Source: CBDUUP01 sp965370435 (GTDB lineage: Bacteria; Chloroflexota; Anaerolineae; Anaerolineales; UBA11579). Taken from it: a DNA stretch of 11,204 bases. The translations under genes and the position numbers were made by a program. Below, piece by piece: positions 1-7,082 of the stretch (its first letter is position 1; each line of letters starts with the position of its first letter). The stretch is from NCBI GenBank assembly GCA_965370435.1, contig CBDUUP010000118.1:1-11204 (forward strand), written 5' to 3'. The notes under the pieces were generated by a model, which saw only the letters and a program-made list of their open reading frames with translations, ran no database searches and had not been told where the DNA came from.

Positions 1-28
1 CTTGTACGTATCCGGGTTTCTCTATCAT
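1..28 (-). CDS. N-terminal fragment of a gene running off the left edge
   Basis: Only the first nine codons are inside the window, reading MIEKPGYVQ on the minus strand. The start is an ATG at 28-26 preceded by AGGAG (35-39 on the plus strand) with a six-base spacer, a strong Shine-Dalgarno arrangement. It lies 59 bases downstream of the DUF4190-type gene in the same direction and no terminator is visible between them, so the two may be co-transcribed. The fragment is too short to assign a family. Confidence 0.6.
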
Positions 29-87
29 TTTGATCTCCTTTCGAGATGAATTATATTACAATTTTGCAGCGGTCTGAATAAAGCAGG

Positions 88-486
88 CTAATAATTTCCA
101 AACAAGGCCAAAAGAAATGGTATTCCGCCGGTGAGAAGGAAAAAGCATAGGGCCAACAAGGTAAGGCCCAATCCAACATATCCTGATATTAGGCCACCTT
201 TCGCCAATCCATCTCCCCCTCCACCAACAGCCTGTATTTGATTCACTGAAATATGCCCGGTGATGACGGCAACTATCCAACCCAAAGGAGTAATACATCC
301 TACAGGAAGAGTGCATAGATATCCAAGCAAGCCTACACCCAGTGTGGCAATAGAAAATATGGGTAAAATTAGAAAGTTGGCACAGATTGTAAGTAAAAAC
401 ACAACCCAGGCTAAGACACTTGACACTAATGAAACGATAGCGAGTGAATTTGCCGATTGCGATTGGCGATAAGAAGAATCTTCCAT
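88..486 (-). CDS. DUF4190-type small integral membrane protein
   Basis: A 132-residue hydrophobic protein of unknown function. After a short polar N-terminus (residues 1-12) there are membrane segments at roughly 14-34, 38-58, 62-77 and 97-130. The stretch at residues 77-104 has the DUF4190 signature: GHISVNQI, a glycine-rich patch, then GLAKGGLISGY, as in family members with GHIAL-x-QI and GLA-x-AGLILGY. The ATG at 486-484 follows GGAGG (493-497) with a six-base spacer, which fixes the start. A sigma70-type promoter lies about 50-80 bases upstream. It is the middle one of three minus-strand genes at the left end. Family members are often cell-envelope proteins, but no specific role can be read from this one. 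Its surroundings are visibly more AT-rich than the plus-strand genes. Confidence 0.85.
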   Translation of the reverse strand: MEDSSYRQSQSANSLAIVSLVSSVLAWVVFLLTICANFLILPIFSIATLGVGLLGYLCTLPVGCITPLGWIVAVITGHISVNQIQAVGGGGDGLAKGGLISGYVGLGLTLLALCFFLLTGGIPFLLALFGNY

Positions 487-533
487 TTTAATCCTCCAGA
501 GTGAGTTTATATCTACAAAATAAATCGTTTCGT

Positions 534-565
534 ATTATACAACAAATAGAATAATTTCAAGTCAA
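534..565 (-). promoter_or_regulatory. Promoter for the DUF4190-type gene
   Basis: On the minus strand a perfect TATAAT (plus positions 534-539) lies 48 bases upstream of the start codon. Two -35 candidates are present: TTGAAA at 555-560 (15-base spacer) and TTGACT at 560-565 (20-base spacer). Neither spacing is ideal, but the -10 is strong and the stretch is AT-rich. Predicted transcription starts near 527, giving a leader of about 40 bases that contains the Shine-Dalgarno site. Confidence 0.6.
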
Positions 566-592
566 ACATATTTATTTTATTCCAAACAGTTC

Positions 593-621
593 GCGATGGC
601 ACCGAAAATCGATGCCATCGC
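593..621. terminator. Intergenic hairpin, possible terminator without a U-tract
   Basis: A perfect 9-bp stem (GCGATGGCA at 593-601 and TGCCATCGC at 613-621) is extended inside by CGA/TCG around an AAA loop. It lies 45 bases downstream of the DUF4870-type gene, where a terminator would be expected. No run of T follows on either strand, so an intrinsic terminator is uncertain. It may be an mRNA 3' stabiliser or a repeat palindrome. The rest of 487-665 holds only this hairpin and the promoter of the DUF4190-type gene. Confidence 0.4.
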
Positions 622-665
622 TTGGGCAAATCAACCAATACTATTTAATTATTTATCTGAACGAA

Positions 666-1019
666 TTACGCCCAGCCCTGATTGCGCACAAAATCGGAAA
701 TCACGGGGATCTCAATCATTTCACCCGAAAAAGCTTTGTAGGCAAAATAGAGTTGAACCAAGAACCCAATAGGCCCAATACAAAAGCCGATCAATACCGG
801 CGTCGTAACTACGGTAACGACGTAATAAACGATTCCCCAAGCCAAAGCTTGGGCATTATGGGCGCGAATATAGGGTCTGTTTTTCTTGTCATCCAACAAC
901 AGGATAATGATCGGAACCAGCGGGGTAAATACATACGCCAAAGCAGCCCACAGGCGATCATCACTGGTAGCTTCGTCGCCGCCCATGGGTACTTCCGGGG
1001 ACATCTCTTGGTCGGTCAT
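666..1019 (-). CDS. DUF4870 (Tic20-like) small membrane protein
   Basis: A 117-residue protein. Residues 1-20 are acidic and polar, followed by three membrane segments at about 22-42, 57-75 and 76-97. The DUF4870 hallmarks are in place: an early DRLWAALAYV helix, the RAHNAQAL loop (residues 52-59) matching the family's F-x-R-x-HA-x-QAL, and the C-terminal YKAFSGEMIEIPVISD segment (94-109), which resembles the family's Y-x-A-x-x-G-E-x-x-x-IP ending. The ATG at 1019-1017 follows AGGAGG (1026-1031) with a six-base spacer. The gene is divergent from fmt and has its own promoter. Function of this family is unknown. It is related in fold to Tic20-like membrane proteins, but no transport role should be assumed. 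Confidence 0.88.
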   Translation of the reverse strand: MTDQEMSPEVPMGGDEATSDDRLWAALAYVFTPLVPIIILLLDDKKNRPYIRAHNAQALAWGIVYYVVTVVTTPVLIGFCIGPIGFLVQLYFAYKAFSGEMIEIPVISDFVRNQGWA

Positions 1020-1066
1020 TTGGAACCTCCTAAAATATCGTTAGTAGTTTTTCCGGGTTATGTAGC

Positions 1067-1094
1067 ATTGTACAGAAAATCAAATGCTTTGCAA
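1067..1094 (-). promoter_or_regulatory. Promoter for the DUF4870 gene
   Basis: On the minus strand TACAAT (plus 1067-1072, five of six matches to the -10 consensus) is preceded by TTGCAA (1089-1094, four of six matches to the -35) with a 16-base spacer. Transcription would start near 1060, giving a leader of about 40 bases that includes the AGGAGG ribosome-binding site. It is back-to-back with the proposed fmt promoter. Confidence 0.55.
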
Positions 1095-1149
1095 GCCATT
1101 TCTTTATGTAACCCCAAAACCTTATAACAGTTTCGCTGGTGGGAAGATG

Positions 1150-1158
1150 TGCTAAAAT
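1150..1158 (+). promoter_or_regulatory. Extended -10 promoter giving a leaderless fmt transcript
   Basis: TGC followed by TAAAAT forms an extended -10 element (TGnTAnAAT). Transcription would be expected to start about seven bases downstream, at 1165-1166, which coincides with the GTG proposed as the fmt start codon. No good -35 hexamer is present at the right distance, as is common with extended -10 promoters. No Shine-Dalgarno site precedes 1166, consistent with a leaderless message. Confidence 0.45.
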
Positions 1159-1165
1159 CTCTTTT

Positions 1166-2086
1166 GTGAGTGTTCGCATAGTTTTTATGGGTTCTCCCGA
1201 ATTCGCTCTGCCCACGCTGCAAATCTTGGTAGATAATTACCGGGTTGTGGGCGTGGTCACCCAGCCCGACCGGCCGGCTGGACGCGGGCGTTCGCTCACC
1301 TCGCCGCCGGTCAAGACGCTGGCCCAATCTCTCGATATTCCTGTCGTGCAGCCGCCGCTCTTGCGGAAAGATACCGAAGCCAAGCAGCAGATCATGGATT
1401 GGGAGCCGGGTGTCATTGTGGTGACTGCGTACGGGCAGATCTTGCGGCCGGATATCCTCGATCTGCCCCAGTATGGCGCGCTTAACGTACACGCTTCTCT
1501 GCTGCCGCGCTGGCGCGGGGCGGCGCCGATACAGGCTGCTATCCTGCATGGAGATGGGGAGACCGGAGCCACCATCATGCGAATGGATCCCGGGATGGAT
1601 ACCGGGCCTATCCTCAGCCGACGGGCCATCTCTATCACAGCGACAGACACGGCCGGTTCACTCAGCCCGAAATTGGCTCAACTCGGCGCGGACCTGCTCA
1701 TCGAGACCTTGCCGACTTACTTCGCCGGGGAACTGCAACCCCAACCGCAGGACGACTCTCAGGCCACCTATGCCCCTCTGCTCAAGAAATCGGATGGGGA
1801 GTTAGATTTCACCCAGACGGCCGACGAATTGGCCCGCCGGGTGCGGGCTTATCATCCCTGGCCGGGGACTTATATGTATTGGCAAGACAAGACGCTTAAA
1901 ATCCACCAAGCGAGGCCGATTGAGGTTTCGCCAGTTGGCCCAGGTGTCACTACCGTTCAGGATGGCTGGCCCGTTATTGGCACTGGGGAGGGCTGTCTGC
2001 TGTTGGAAGAGGTTCAACCTGCAGGGAAGAAATCTATGAGCGGCGAGGCCTTCCTGCGAGGCGCGCAAAACTGGAATATCAAATAG
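1166..2086 (+). CDS. fmt: Methionyl-tRNA formyltransferase
   Basis: Formylates the methionine on initiator tRNA using 10-formyl-tetrahydrofolate; cytosolic. From GTG 1166 the protein has 306 residues, close to the family norm of about 310-315. The N-terminal Rossmann-like formyltransferase domain begins VRIVFMGSPEFA and contains the folate/catalytic block LNVHASLLPRWRGAAPIQ. The catalytic trio is present as N107, H109 and D145 (MDPGMDTGPI), one residue off the E. coli numbers (N106, H108, D144), which supports this start. The C-terminal tRNA-binding OB-like domain runs from about residue 205 (YAPLLKKSDGELDF) to the end. An in-frame GTG at 1139 would add nine residues with no family match. Unusually, the deformylase gene def is not adjacent. 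The next gene starts 16 bases after the stop, so fmt may head the long plus-strand transcript. Confidence 0.96.
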   Translation: MSVRIVFMGSPEFALPTLQILVDNYRVVGVVTQPDRPAGRGRSLTSPPVKTLAQSLDIPVVQPPLLRKDTEAKQQIMDWEPGVIVVTAYGQILRPDILDLPQYGALNVHASLLPRWRGAAPIQAAILHGDGETGATIMRMDPGMDTGPILSRRAISITATDTAGSLSPKLAQLGADLLIETLPTYFAGELQPQPQDDSQATYAPLLKKSDGELDFTQTADELARRVRAYHPWPGTYMYWQDKTLKIHQARPIEVSPVGPGVTTVQDGWPVIGTGEGCLLLEEVQPAGKKSMSGEAFLRGAQNWNIK

Positions 2087-2102
2087 AGGAATAATCTCAC
2101 TT

Positions 2103-3911
2103 ATGAATTTGGAAAAACTCAAACCGCTACACTGGCTCATCATATGCGTCGTTGTAATTGCCATTTCTGCTTTTATCGCTCACAGCGTTGAGGGAGATTT
2201 CGGCAATGTCGAGGTCGAGATCGTTGAAATTGACGACCCAACCGGCGCGGTCCTGACCGGCAAGCTCTACCGGCCTAAAGAAGCTACGGCGGGAAATCCT
2301 TTACCGGGGATTCTGGCGCTGCATGGCTATCAAAACGACAAAGGCACGCAGAGCGCATTCGCGATCGAATTATCCAGGCGAGGGTTTGTGGTGTTGGCAT
2401 TGGACCTGATGGCGCACGGCGATTCTGATCCGGTTCGATCCAGCGCCACCGACCCTTCCTGGGGAGGAAACAGCGGATACCAATATCTCAAGAATTTGGC
2501 TTACGTCGATTCAGAGAATTTAGGGATCATGGGCCATTCGTTGGGCGCCGGATTCGCTATTGCGGTGGGTTTGATGAACTCCGATCACAAGGCCATCAAC
2601 GTTCAATGCGGTCCTCCTGGCAGCGTTGGGCTGAACAACGTTTTACTCACCCAAGCCAGATTTGAGGAATTCCCTGGTTTCCGGGAAAATGAACCCCGGG
2701 TGGAGGAACTCACCAGCCACCCCAACCGGATCAGCGCATTCGGGCTGACGAAGGCATATGAGTGGGATACGACCTACGGCAGTTTTGAGGATGGCTCTGC
2801 CCGGCGGGCGGCGTTGATAAATACGGTTCATCCCGCGGTCACCCACAACGGACAGGCGGTGACGGAGGCAGTTGATTGGATGCTGCATTCGCTCAAGGGG
2901 GGCGTGGAGGATTCTAATTGGATCCCGGCCGGTGAGCACATCTATATGTGGAAAGAATGGATGACGTTGGTCGCTTTGCTCACCACCTTGATCTCTTTCA
3001 TTCCGCTGACCAACATCCTCCTGGAACTACCCTTCTTTGAAGGCGCGGTTCAGCCCATGCCTAGTGGGTACACGGCTACGAAAAAATCATGGTGGACATT
3101 GGCAATTCTCAACACCGTTATCGCGGGGGTGACCTATCCCATTCTCACCAACCTGAATGACAATCTCTCTCTGTCGGTCCGAAACTGGTACAGCATGGCA
3201 ATGGGGAACGGGGTGGCTTTATGGTTCCTGGGGAACGCGTTGATCTTCGGCGTACTTTTCGTTATATGGTATCGCAGGTCCGGCAAGAAGCAGGGGATTA
3301 GGATGTATGATATGGGTATATCTTTTAACAAGAAGAAAGCCGCGTTCGATTGGAAGATATTGGGGAAAACCGCTTTGCTTGGAGGCGCGCTTCTGGGCTG
3401 GGCTTACCTGCTGGTCGGGATTTCACAAGGGCTGCTGGGCATCGAGTTCCGCTTCCTATGGCCTTTCCTGCGCCAATTCAGCAGCCTGGCACGATTTGGG
3501 CGGTTCTGGTTATATTTGATTCCGGCGCTGCTCTTCTTCTTGTTGAATGGCGGTATCTTTTTCTTCGGGCAGGCGCGGATGGATGAATACGAAACCCCAG
3601 CCAAGACCCAAGTCGTGTGGTGGCTGAGGATTTGCTTCGCGGGTCTGTTTGGCCTGGCGCTTATTTGGCTCATTCAGTACGCGCCTTATCTCTGGATGGG
3701 TAAGCCTTTAGGTTTTGAGGCTCTGGGACTACCTGACTACAGCGGGATGTGGCCGTTGATGCTATTTGTCTACATTCCCGAATTCGCGGTTCTGCTTTTC
3801 TTGCTCACCTGGTTTTTCCGGCGCACCGGCAGGATATATCTAGGGGCTTTGGTGATTGCCAGCTTGACGGCATGGATCATCACGGCCGGTTCGATCTTCT
3901 ACGCCGGATAA
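2103..3911 (+). CDS. Alpha/beta hydrolase fused to a multi-spanning membrane domain
   Basis: A 602-residue, two-part protein. Residues 11-27 form a membrane anchor. Residues 35-265 are an alpha/beta hydrolase: the oxyanion-hole HG at 74-75 (LALHGYQND), LALDLMAHGDSD at 98-108, and the nucleophile elbow GHSLG with Ser146. H248 is a candidate catalytic histidine; I could not place the catalytic acid with confidence. Residues 286-600 hold about eight hydrophobic segments (near 286-304, 331-348, 369-390, 418-440, 466-488, 503-525, 549-570, 578-600), so the enzyme is membrane-embedded. The substrate is unknown; an ester, peptide or acyl bond are all possible. A possible RBS, AGAGGA at 2085-2090, is 12 bases from the ATG, longer than ideal. 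It sits 13 bases before glpK on the same strand, which hints at glycerol-ester hydrolysis, but that is inference from position only. Confidence 0.85.
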   Translation: MNLEKLKPLHWLIICVVVIAISAFIAHSVEGDFGNVEVEIVEIDDPTGAVLTGKLYRPKEATAGNPLPGILALHGYQNDKGTQSAFAIELSRRGFVVLALDLMAHGDSDPVRSSATDPSWGGNSGYQYLKNLAYVDSENLGIMGHSLGAGFAIAVGLMNSDHKAINVQCGPPGSVGLNNVLLTQARFEEFPGFRENEPRVEELTSHPNRISAFGLTKAYEWDTTYGSFEDGSARRAALINTVHPAVTHNGQAVTEAVDWMLHSLKGGVEDSNWIPAGEHIYMWKEWMTLVALLTTLISFIPLTNILLELPFFEGAVQPMPSGYTATKKSWWTLAILNTVIAGVTYPILTNLNDNLSLSVRNWYSMAMGNGVALWFLGNALIFGVLFVIWYRRSGKKQGIRMYDMGISFNKKKAAFDWKILGKTALLGGALLGWAYLLVGISQGLLGIEFRFLWPFLRQFSSLARFGRFWLYLIPALLFFLLNGGIFFFGQARMDEYETPAKTQVVWWLRICFAGLFGLALIWLIQYAPYLWMGKPLGFEALGLPDYSGMWPLMLFVYIPEFAVLLFLLTWFFRRTGRIYLGALVIASLTAWIITAGSIFYAG

Positions 3912-3924
3912 CGCTTGAGGCATA

Positions 3925-5427
3925 ATGTCAAAATATATTCTTTCTCTGGATCAGGGCACAACTTCCTCGCGAGCGATCTTGTTCAACAAGCTCGGCGCGG
4001 TGGCAGCAATCGCTCAGCAGGAATTCCCCCAAATCTTCCCGCAGCCCGGGTGGGTGGAACATGATCCTGAAGACATATGGCGAACCCAATTGGAAACCGC
4101 CCGACAAGCCCTTGCCGAAGGGGGGGCGAAACCCGAAGAGGTCGCCGCAATCGGGATCACCAACCAACGAGAGACGACTCTGCTCTGGGATCGGGCCACC
4201 GGGGAGCCGCTGCACAACGCTATCGTGTGGCAATGCCGGCGCACCGCGCCGATGTGCGAGGAACTCAAGGCGGAAGGTTTTGACGCAGTTATCCGACAGA
4301 AGACCGGCCTGGTCACAGACGCTTATTTCTCCGGCACGAAGCTGGCCTGGCTGCTGGAGACAATCCCTGATGCGCGCTCCCGGGCAGAGGGAGGAGAGTT
4401 GGCTTTCGGCACGGTGGATACTTTCCTGCTCTGGCGGCTATCGGGGGGAGGCTTACACCTCACTGATCCTTCTAACGCATCCCGGACGCTCTTGTATAAC
4501 ATACACACTCAGGAATGGGACGCTGAAATATTGGAGAGGTTGAATATTCCTAAAGCGGTTCTGCCGGAGGTGCGGGCCTCCTCCGAGGTGTATGGCGAAA
4601 CCGACCCGGCGATTTTTGGCAAGGCGATCCCTGTGGCCGGTATCGCCGGAGACCAACAGGCTGCCACTTTCGGGCAGGCTTGCTACACCTCCGGTATGGT
4701 CAAGAACACCTATGGAACCGGCTGTTTCATGCTGCTCAACACCGGAGAGAAAGCCGTTCCGTCCGAAAGCGGCTTGCTGACCACGGTCGGCTGGCAAACT
4801 GGCGCGGGAGAGCCGTTCACCTACTGCATGGAGGGCAGCGTCTTCATCGCCGGGGCTGCGATACAGTGGCTGCGGGATGGGCTGGGCTTGATTGAAGAGA
4901 GCGGGCAAGTGGAAGCTCTGGCGGCGCAGGAACCGGATAACGGCGGGGTCTACGTTGTACCGGCATTTGTCGGGCTGGGCGCGCCATACTGGGATCCCTA
5001 TGCCCGCGGAACTATCGTCGGCCTGACGCGGGGCAGCAATGCCGCCCACATCGCCCGGGCGACCCTTGAGGCTATCGCATTCCAAACTCGGGATGTTTTG
5101 GAAGCGATGAAACACGACGCAGGATTGGACTTGCAAGTTCTGCGGGTGGACGGCGGGGCGTCGGCCAACGATCTTCTGATGCAATTACAGGCTGACCTGC
5201 TGGGCATCCCTGTCCAGCGCCCCAGAGTCTCTGAGACCACTGCGCTGGGGGCGGCTTATCTTGCGGGTTTGGCAGTTGGCTTCTGGCAATCGCAGGAGGA
5301 AATTGGCGCGCAATGGGCGCTTGAGCGTGAGTATACGCCTCAGATGGGCGATGACCAGCGCGAAGGGTTGTATGCGCAATGGCAGCGCGCGGTTGGCCGG
5401 GCTAAAGGTTGGGCTCAAGATAATTAG
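3925..5427 (+). CDS. glpK: Glycerol kinase
   Basis: ATP-dependent phosphorylation of glycerol to sn-glycerol-3-phosphate in the cytoplasm; FGGY carbohydrate kinase family. At 500 residues it nearly equals the E. coli enzyme (502). The N-terminal phosphate loop SLDQGTTSSRAI (7-18) and GWVEHDPEDIW (42-52) are typical. Glycerol-binding residues known from E. coli are conserved: R82, E83, W102, Y134, D243 (GIAGDQQ) and F268. The C-terminal ATP domain has VDGGASANDLLMQLQADLL (408-426). The segment before GIAGDQQ reads DPAIFGKAIPVA and lacks the GGTR loop used by E. coli GlpK to bind fructose-1,6-bisphosphate, so that feedback is probably absent. The start ATG follows GAGG with a four-base spacer. 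It is 13 bases after the hydrolase gene and 47 before glpA. No glycerol facilitator (glpF) is in the window. Confidence 0.97.
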   Translation: MSKYILSLDQGTTSSRAILFNKLGAVAAIAQQEFPQIFPQPGWVEHDPEDIWRTQLETARQALAEGGAKPEEVAAIGITNQRETTLLWDRATGEPLHNAIVWQCRRTAPMCEELKAEGFDAVIRQKTGLVTDAYFSGTKLAWLLETIPDARSRAEGGELAFGTVDTFLLWRLSGGGLHLTDPSNASRTLLYNIHTQEWDAEILERLNIPKAVLPEVRASSEVYGETDPAIFGKAIPVAGIAGDQQAATFGQACYTSGMVKNTYGTGCFMLLNTGEKAVPSESGLLTTVGWQTGAGEPFTYCMEGSVFIAGAAIQWLRDGLGLIEESGQVEALAAQEPDNGGVYVVPAFVGLGAPYWDPYARGTIVGLTRGSNAAHIARATLEAIAFQTRDVLEAMKHDAGLDLQVLRVDGGASANDLLMQLQADLLGIPVQRPRVSETTALGAAYLAGLAVGFWQSQEEIGAQWALEREYTPQMGDDQREGLYAQWQRAVGRAKGWAQDN

Positions 5428-5474
5428 AATTTTCTTCGAAATTCCACGCTCGTAATTATTCCACATCCAAAATC

Positions 5475-7082
5475 ATGAATCCTGATCTTCTTATCATCGG
5501 AGGCGGCGCGACCGGGCTGGGCATCGCCTGGGATGCGGTCTTGCGCGGGCTGCGGGTCATCCTCATCGAGAAGGGAGACCTGGCTCACGGCACGTCGGGA
5601 CGATACCACGGGCTGCTGCATTCCGGCGGGCGTTATGCTATCAGCGATCCGGTCTCCGCGGCGGACTGCGCCCAGGAGAATCTCATCCTGCGACGGATGG
5701 TCCCCCACGTCATTGAGGACACCGGCGGATTGTTCCTTTCTGTGCCAGGAGATGAGGAAGGGTGGCCCGACCGCTGGATCGCTGCATGTCAAGATGCGGG
5801 AGTCAATGCAGAAGAGATTTCAACTGCTGCCGCTCTCCAAAGGGAACCTTTGCTCAATCCGGAAATCCAGCGGGTTTATCGAGTGAACGACGCTTCTCTG
5901 GATTCTTTTGACTTGCTTCATGCTCTGGCTTTTGCTATACGAGAGGTGGGCGGCGAGGTGTTGTTACGACATCGACTCAGACGATTATTGCTAGATGGAG
6001 AACGGATTGTCGGCGCGGAGGTGGAGCGGGGAAATACAGGGGAGTTGGTTGAAATTCATGCGCCCTTGACAATAAACGCAAGCGGTCCCTGGGCCGGACA
6101 GATCGCGGGTACAGCAGGGATTAGTGTGCCCATCGTGCCTGGAAAGGGTACCATGCTGGCGATGGCGAAGCGGATGACGCATACAGTCCTCAATCGCTGC
6201 GCGCCGCCCTCGGATGGGGACATCATCGTGCCGGTGGGCACGGTGGCGGTCTTGGGGACCACCGACATCCCGGTCGAGGATCCTGACCGATATGGGATCG
6301 AGGATTGGGAGGTTGATCTGCTGCTGGAAAAGGCGGCGGCGATGATCCCGACCATCGGGCAATTCCGTCCATTGCGGGCGTGGGCCGGGGTGCGGCCGCT
6401 TTACCGGCCACCTGAAACCGAGAGCGAACAACGCACCATTCCCAGGGCGCACGCTATTCTCGATCACGCGGTGAGAGACGGCATGGAGGGGCTTCTGAGC
6501 GTGGTCGGGGGGAAATTGACAACTTTCCGACTCATGGCTGAAGAAGCCGTTGACCTTGCCTGTAGGATACTTAACCATGATGTGTCCTGTTGCACTGCCG
6601 ATAGCGTTATATCTCCACCTGAGAAACGACATTACTTCACCCTGCCGGAGCGGTTGGAGGCTCTTGAAACTCGGAACCTCCCGCAGGATCAAAACCTGCG
6701 GGAGGTTGGCGGGGATATTATTATTTGCGAATGCGAACTTGTCACTCGCGCTCAGCTCCAAGACGCTCTGGAGGCTGAGGCTACATCGGTGTTGAATGAT
6801 CTGCGGCGCGAGACTCGGTTGGGTATGGGGCCTTGCCAGGCGGGTTTCTGCGCGGTGCGGGGCGCGGGTCTGCTCGCTGAACGGAAGGAGGCAGAGGTTG
6901 ACACTATCCACCCCCTGCTCAACTTCCTGCAAGAACGGTGGAAGGGCATTCATCCTGTCGCCTGGGGGCACAATCTGCGTCAGGCTGAACTGCATCGATT
7001 GATCTATCTGGAAGTCCTGGGCGTCCAACACCTACCCCGGGAGCGCGATCCTGACGCCATCCCTTCGGAGCGGGACGCATGA
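5475..7082 (+). CDS. glpA: Anaerobic glycerol-3-phosphate dehydrogenase, subunit A
   Basis: Catalytic FAD subunit that oxidises sn-glycerol-3-phosphate to dihydroxyacetone phosphate, as part of the membrane-associated GlpABC complex. The protein has 535 residues. An N-terminal dinucleotide-binding motif IIGGGATGLG (7-16) is followed by the family block GTSGRYHGLLHSGGRY (39-54). FAD-domain signatures include NASGPWA (201-207), GTTDIPVEDPDRYG (261-274) and the GGKLTTFRLMAEEAVD region (345-360). The C-terminal BFD-like [2Fe-2S] domain has Cys418, Cys420, Cys454 and Cys459 (CEC, then CQAGFC), a feature that separates GlpA from aerobic GlpD. The linker between the two domains contains a perfect DNA palindrome that encodes residues 401-411 and may be a later insertion. 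There is no clear Shine-Dalgarno site before the ATG, unlike most genes here. It overlaps glpB by four bases. Confidence 0.96.
   Translation: MNPDLLIIGGGATGLGIAWDAVLRGLRVILIEKGDLAHGTSGRYHGLLHSGGRYAISDPVSAADCAQENLILRRMVPHVIEDTGGLFLSVPGDEEGWPDRWIAACQDAGVNAEEISTAAALQREPLLNPEIQRVYRVNDASLDSFDLLHALAFAIREVGGEVLLRHRLRRLLLDGERIVGAEVERGNTGELVEIHAPLTINASGPWAGQIAGTAGISVPIVPGKGTMLAMAKRMTHTVLNRCAPPSDGDIIVPVGTVAVLGTTDIPVEDPDRYGIEDWEVDLLLEKAAAMIPTIGQFRPLRAWAGVRPLYRPPETESEQRTIPRAHAILDHAVRDGMEGLLSVVGGKLTTFRLMAEEAVDLACRILNHDVSCCTADSVISPPEKRHYFTLPERLEALETRNLPQDQNLREVGGDIIICECELVTRAQLQDALEAEATSVLNDLRRETRLGMGPCQAGFCAVRGAGLLAERKEAEVDTIHPLLNFLQERWKGIHPVAWGHNLRQAELHRLIYLEVLGVQHLPRERDPDAIPSERDA
6675..6707. repeat. Perfect 13-bp palindrome within the glpA reading frame
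   Basis: Arms AACCTCCCGCAGG (6675-6687) and CCTGCGGGAGGTT (6695-6707) are exact reverse complements around a seven-base spacer. The element is 33 bases, a multiple of three, and encodes residues 401-411 of GlpA in the linker between the FAD domain and the [2Fe-2S] domain. It looks like a short palindromic repeat inserted at a tolerant site. A tight mRNA hairpin would also form here. Confidence 0.75.

Noticed and set aside
4453..5184. 243-residue minus-strand open frame opposite glpK
   Set aside because: Shadow of glpK; low-complexity composition and no domain.
5991..7031. Long minus-strand open frame opposite glpA (346 residues)
   Set aside because: It is a shadow of a GC-rich gene on the opposite strand. 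glpA has clear domain motifs and this frame has none.
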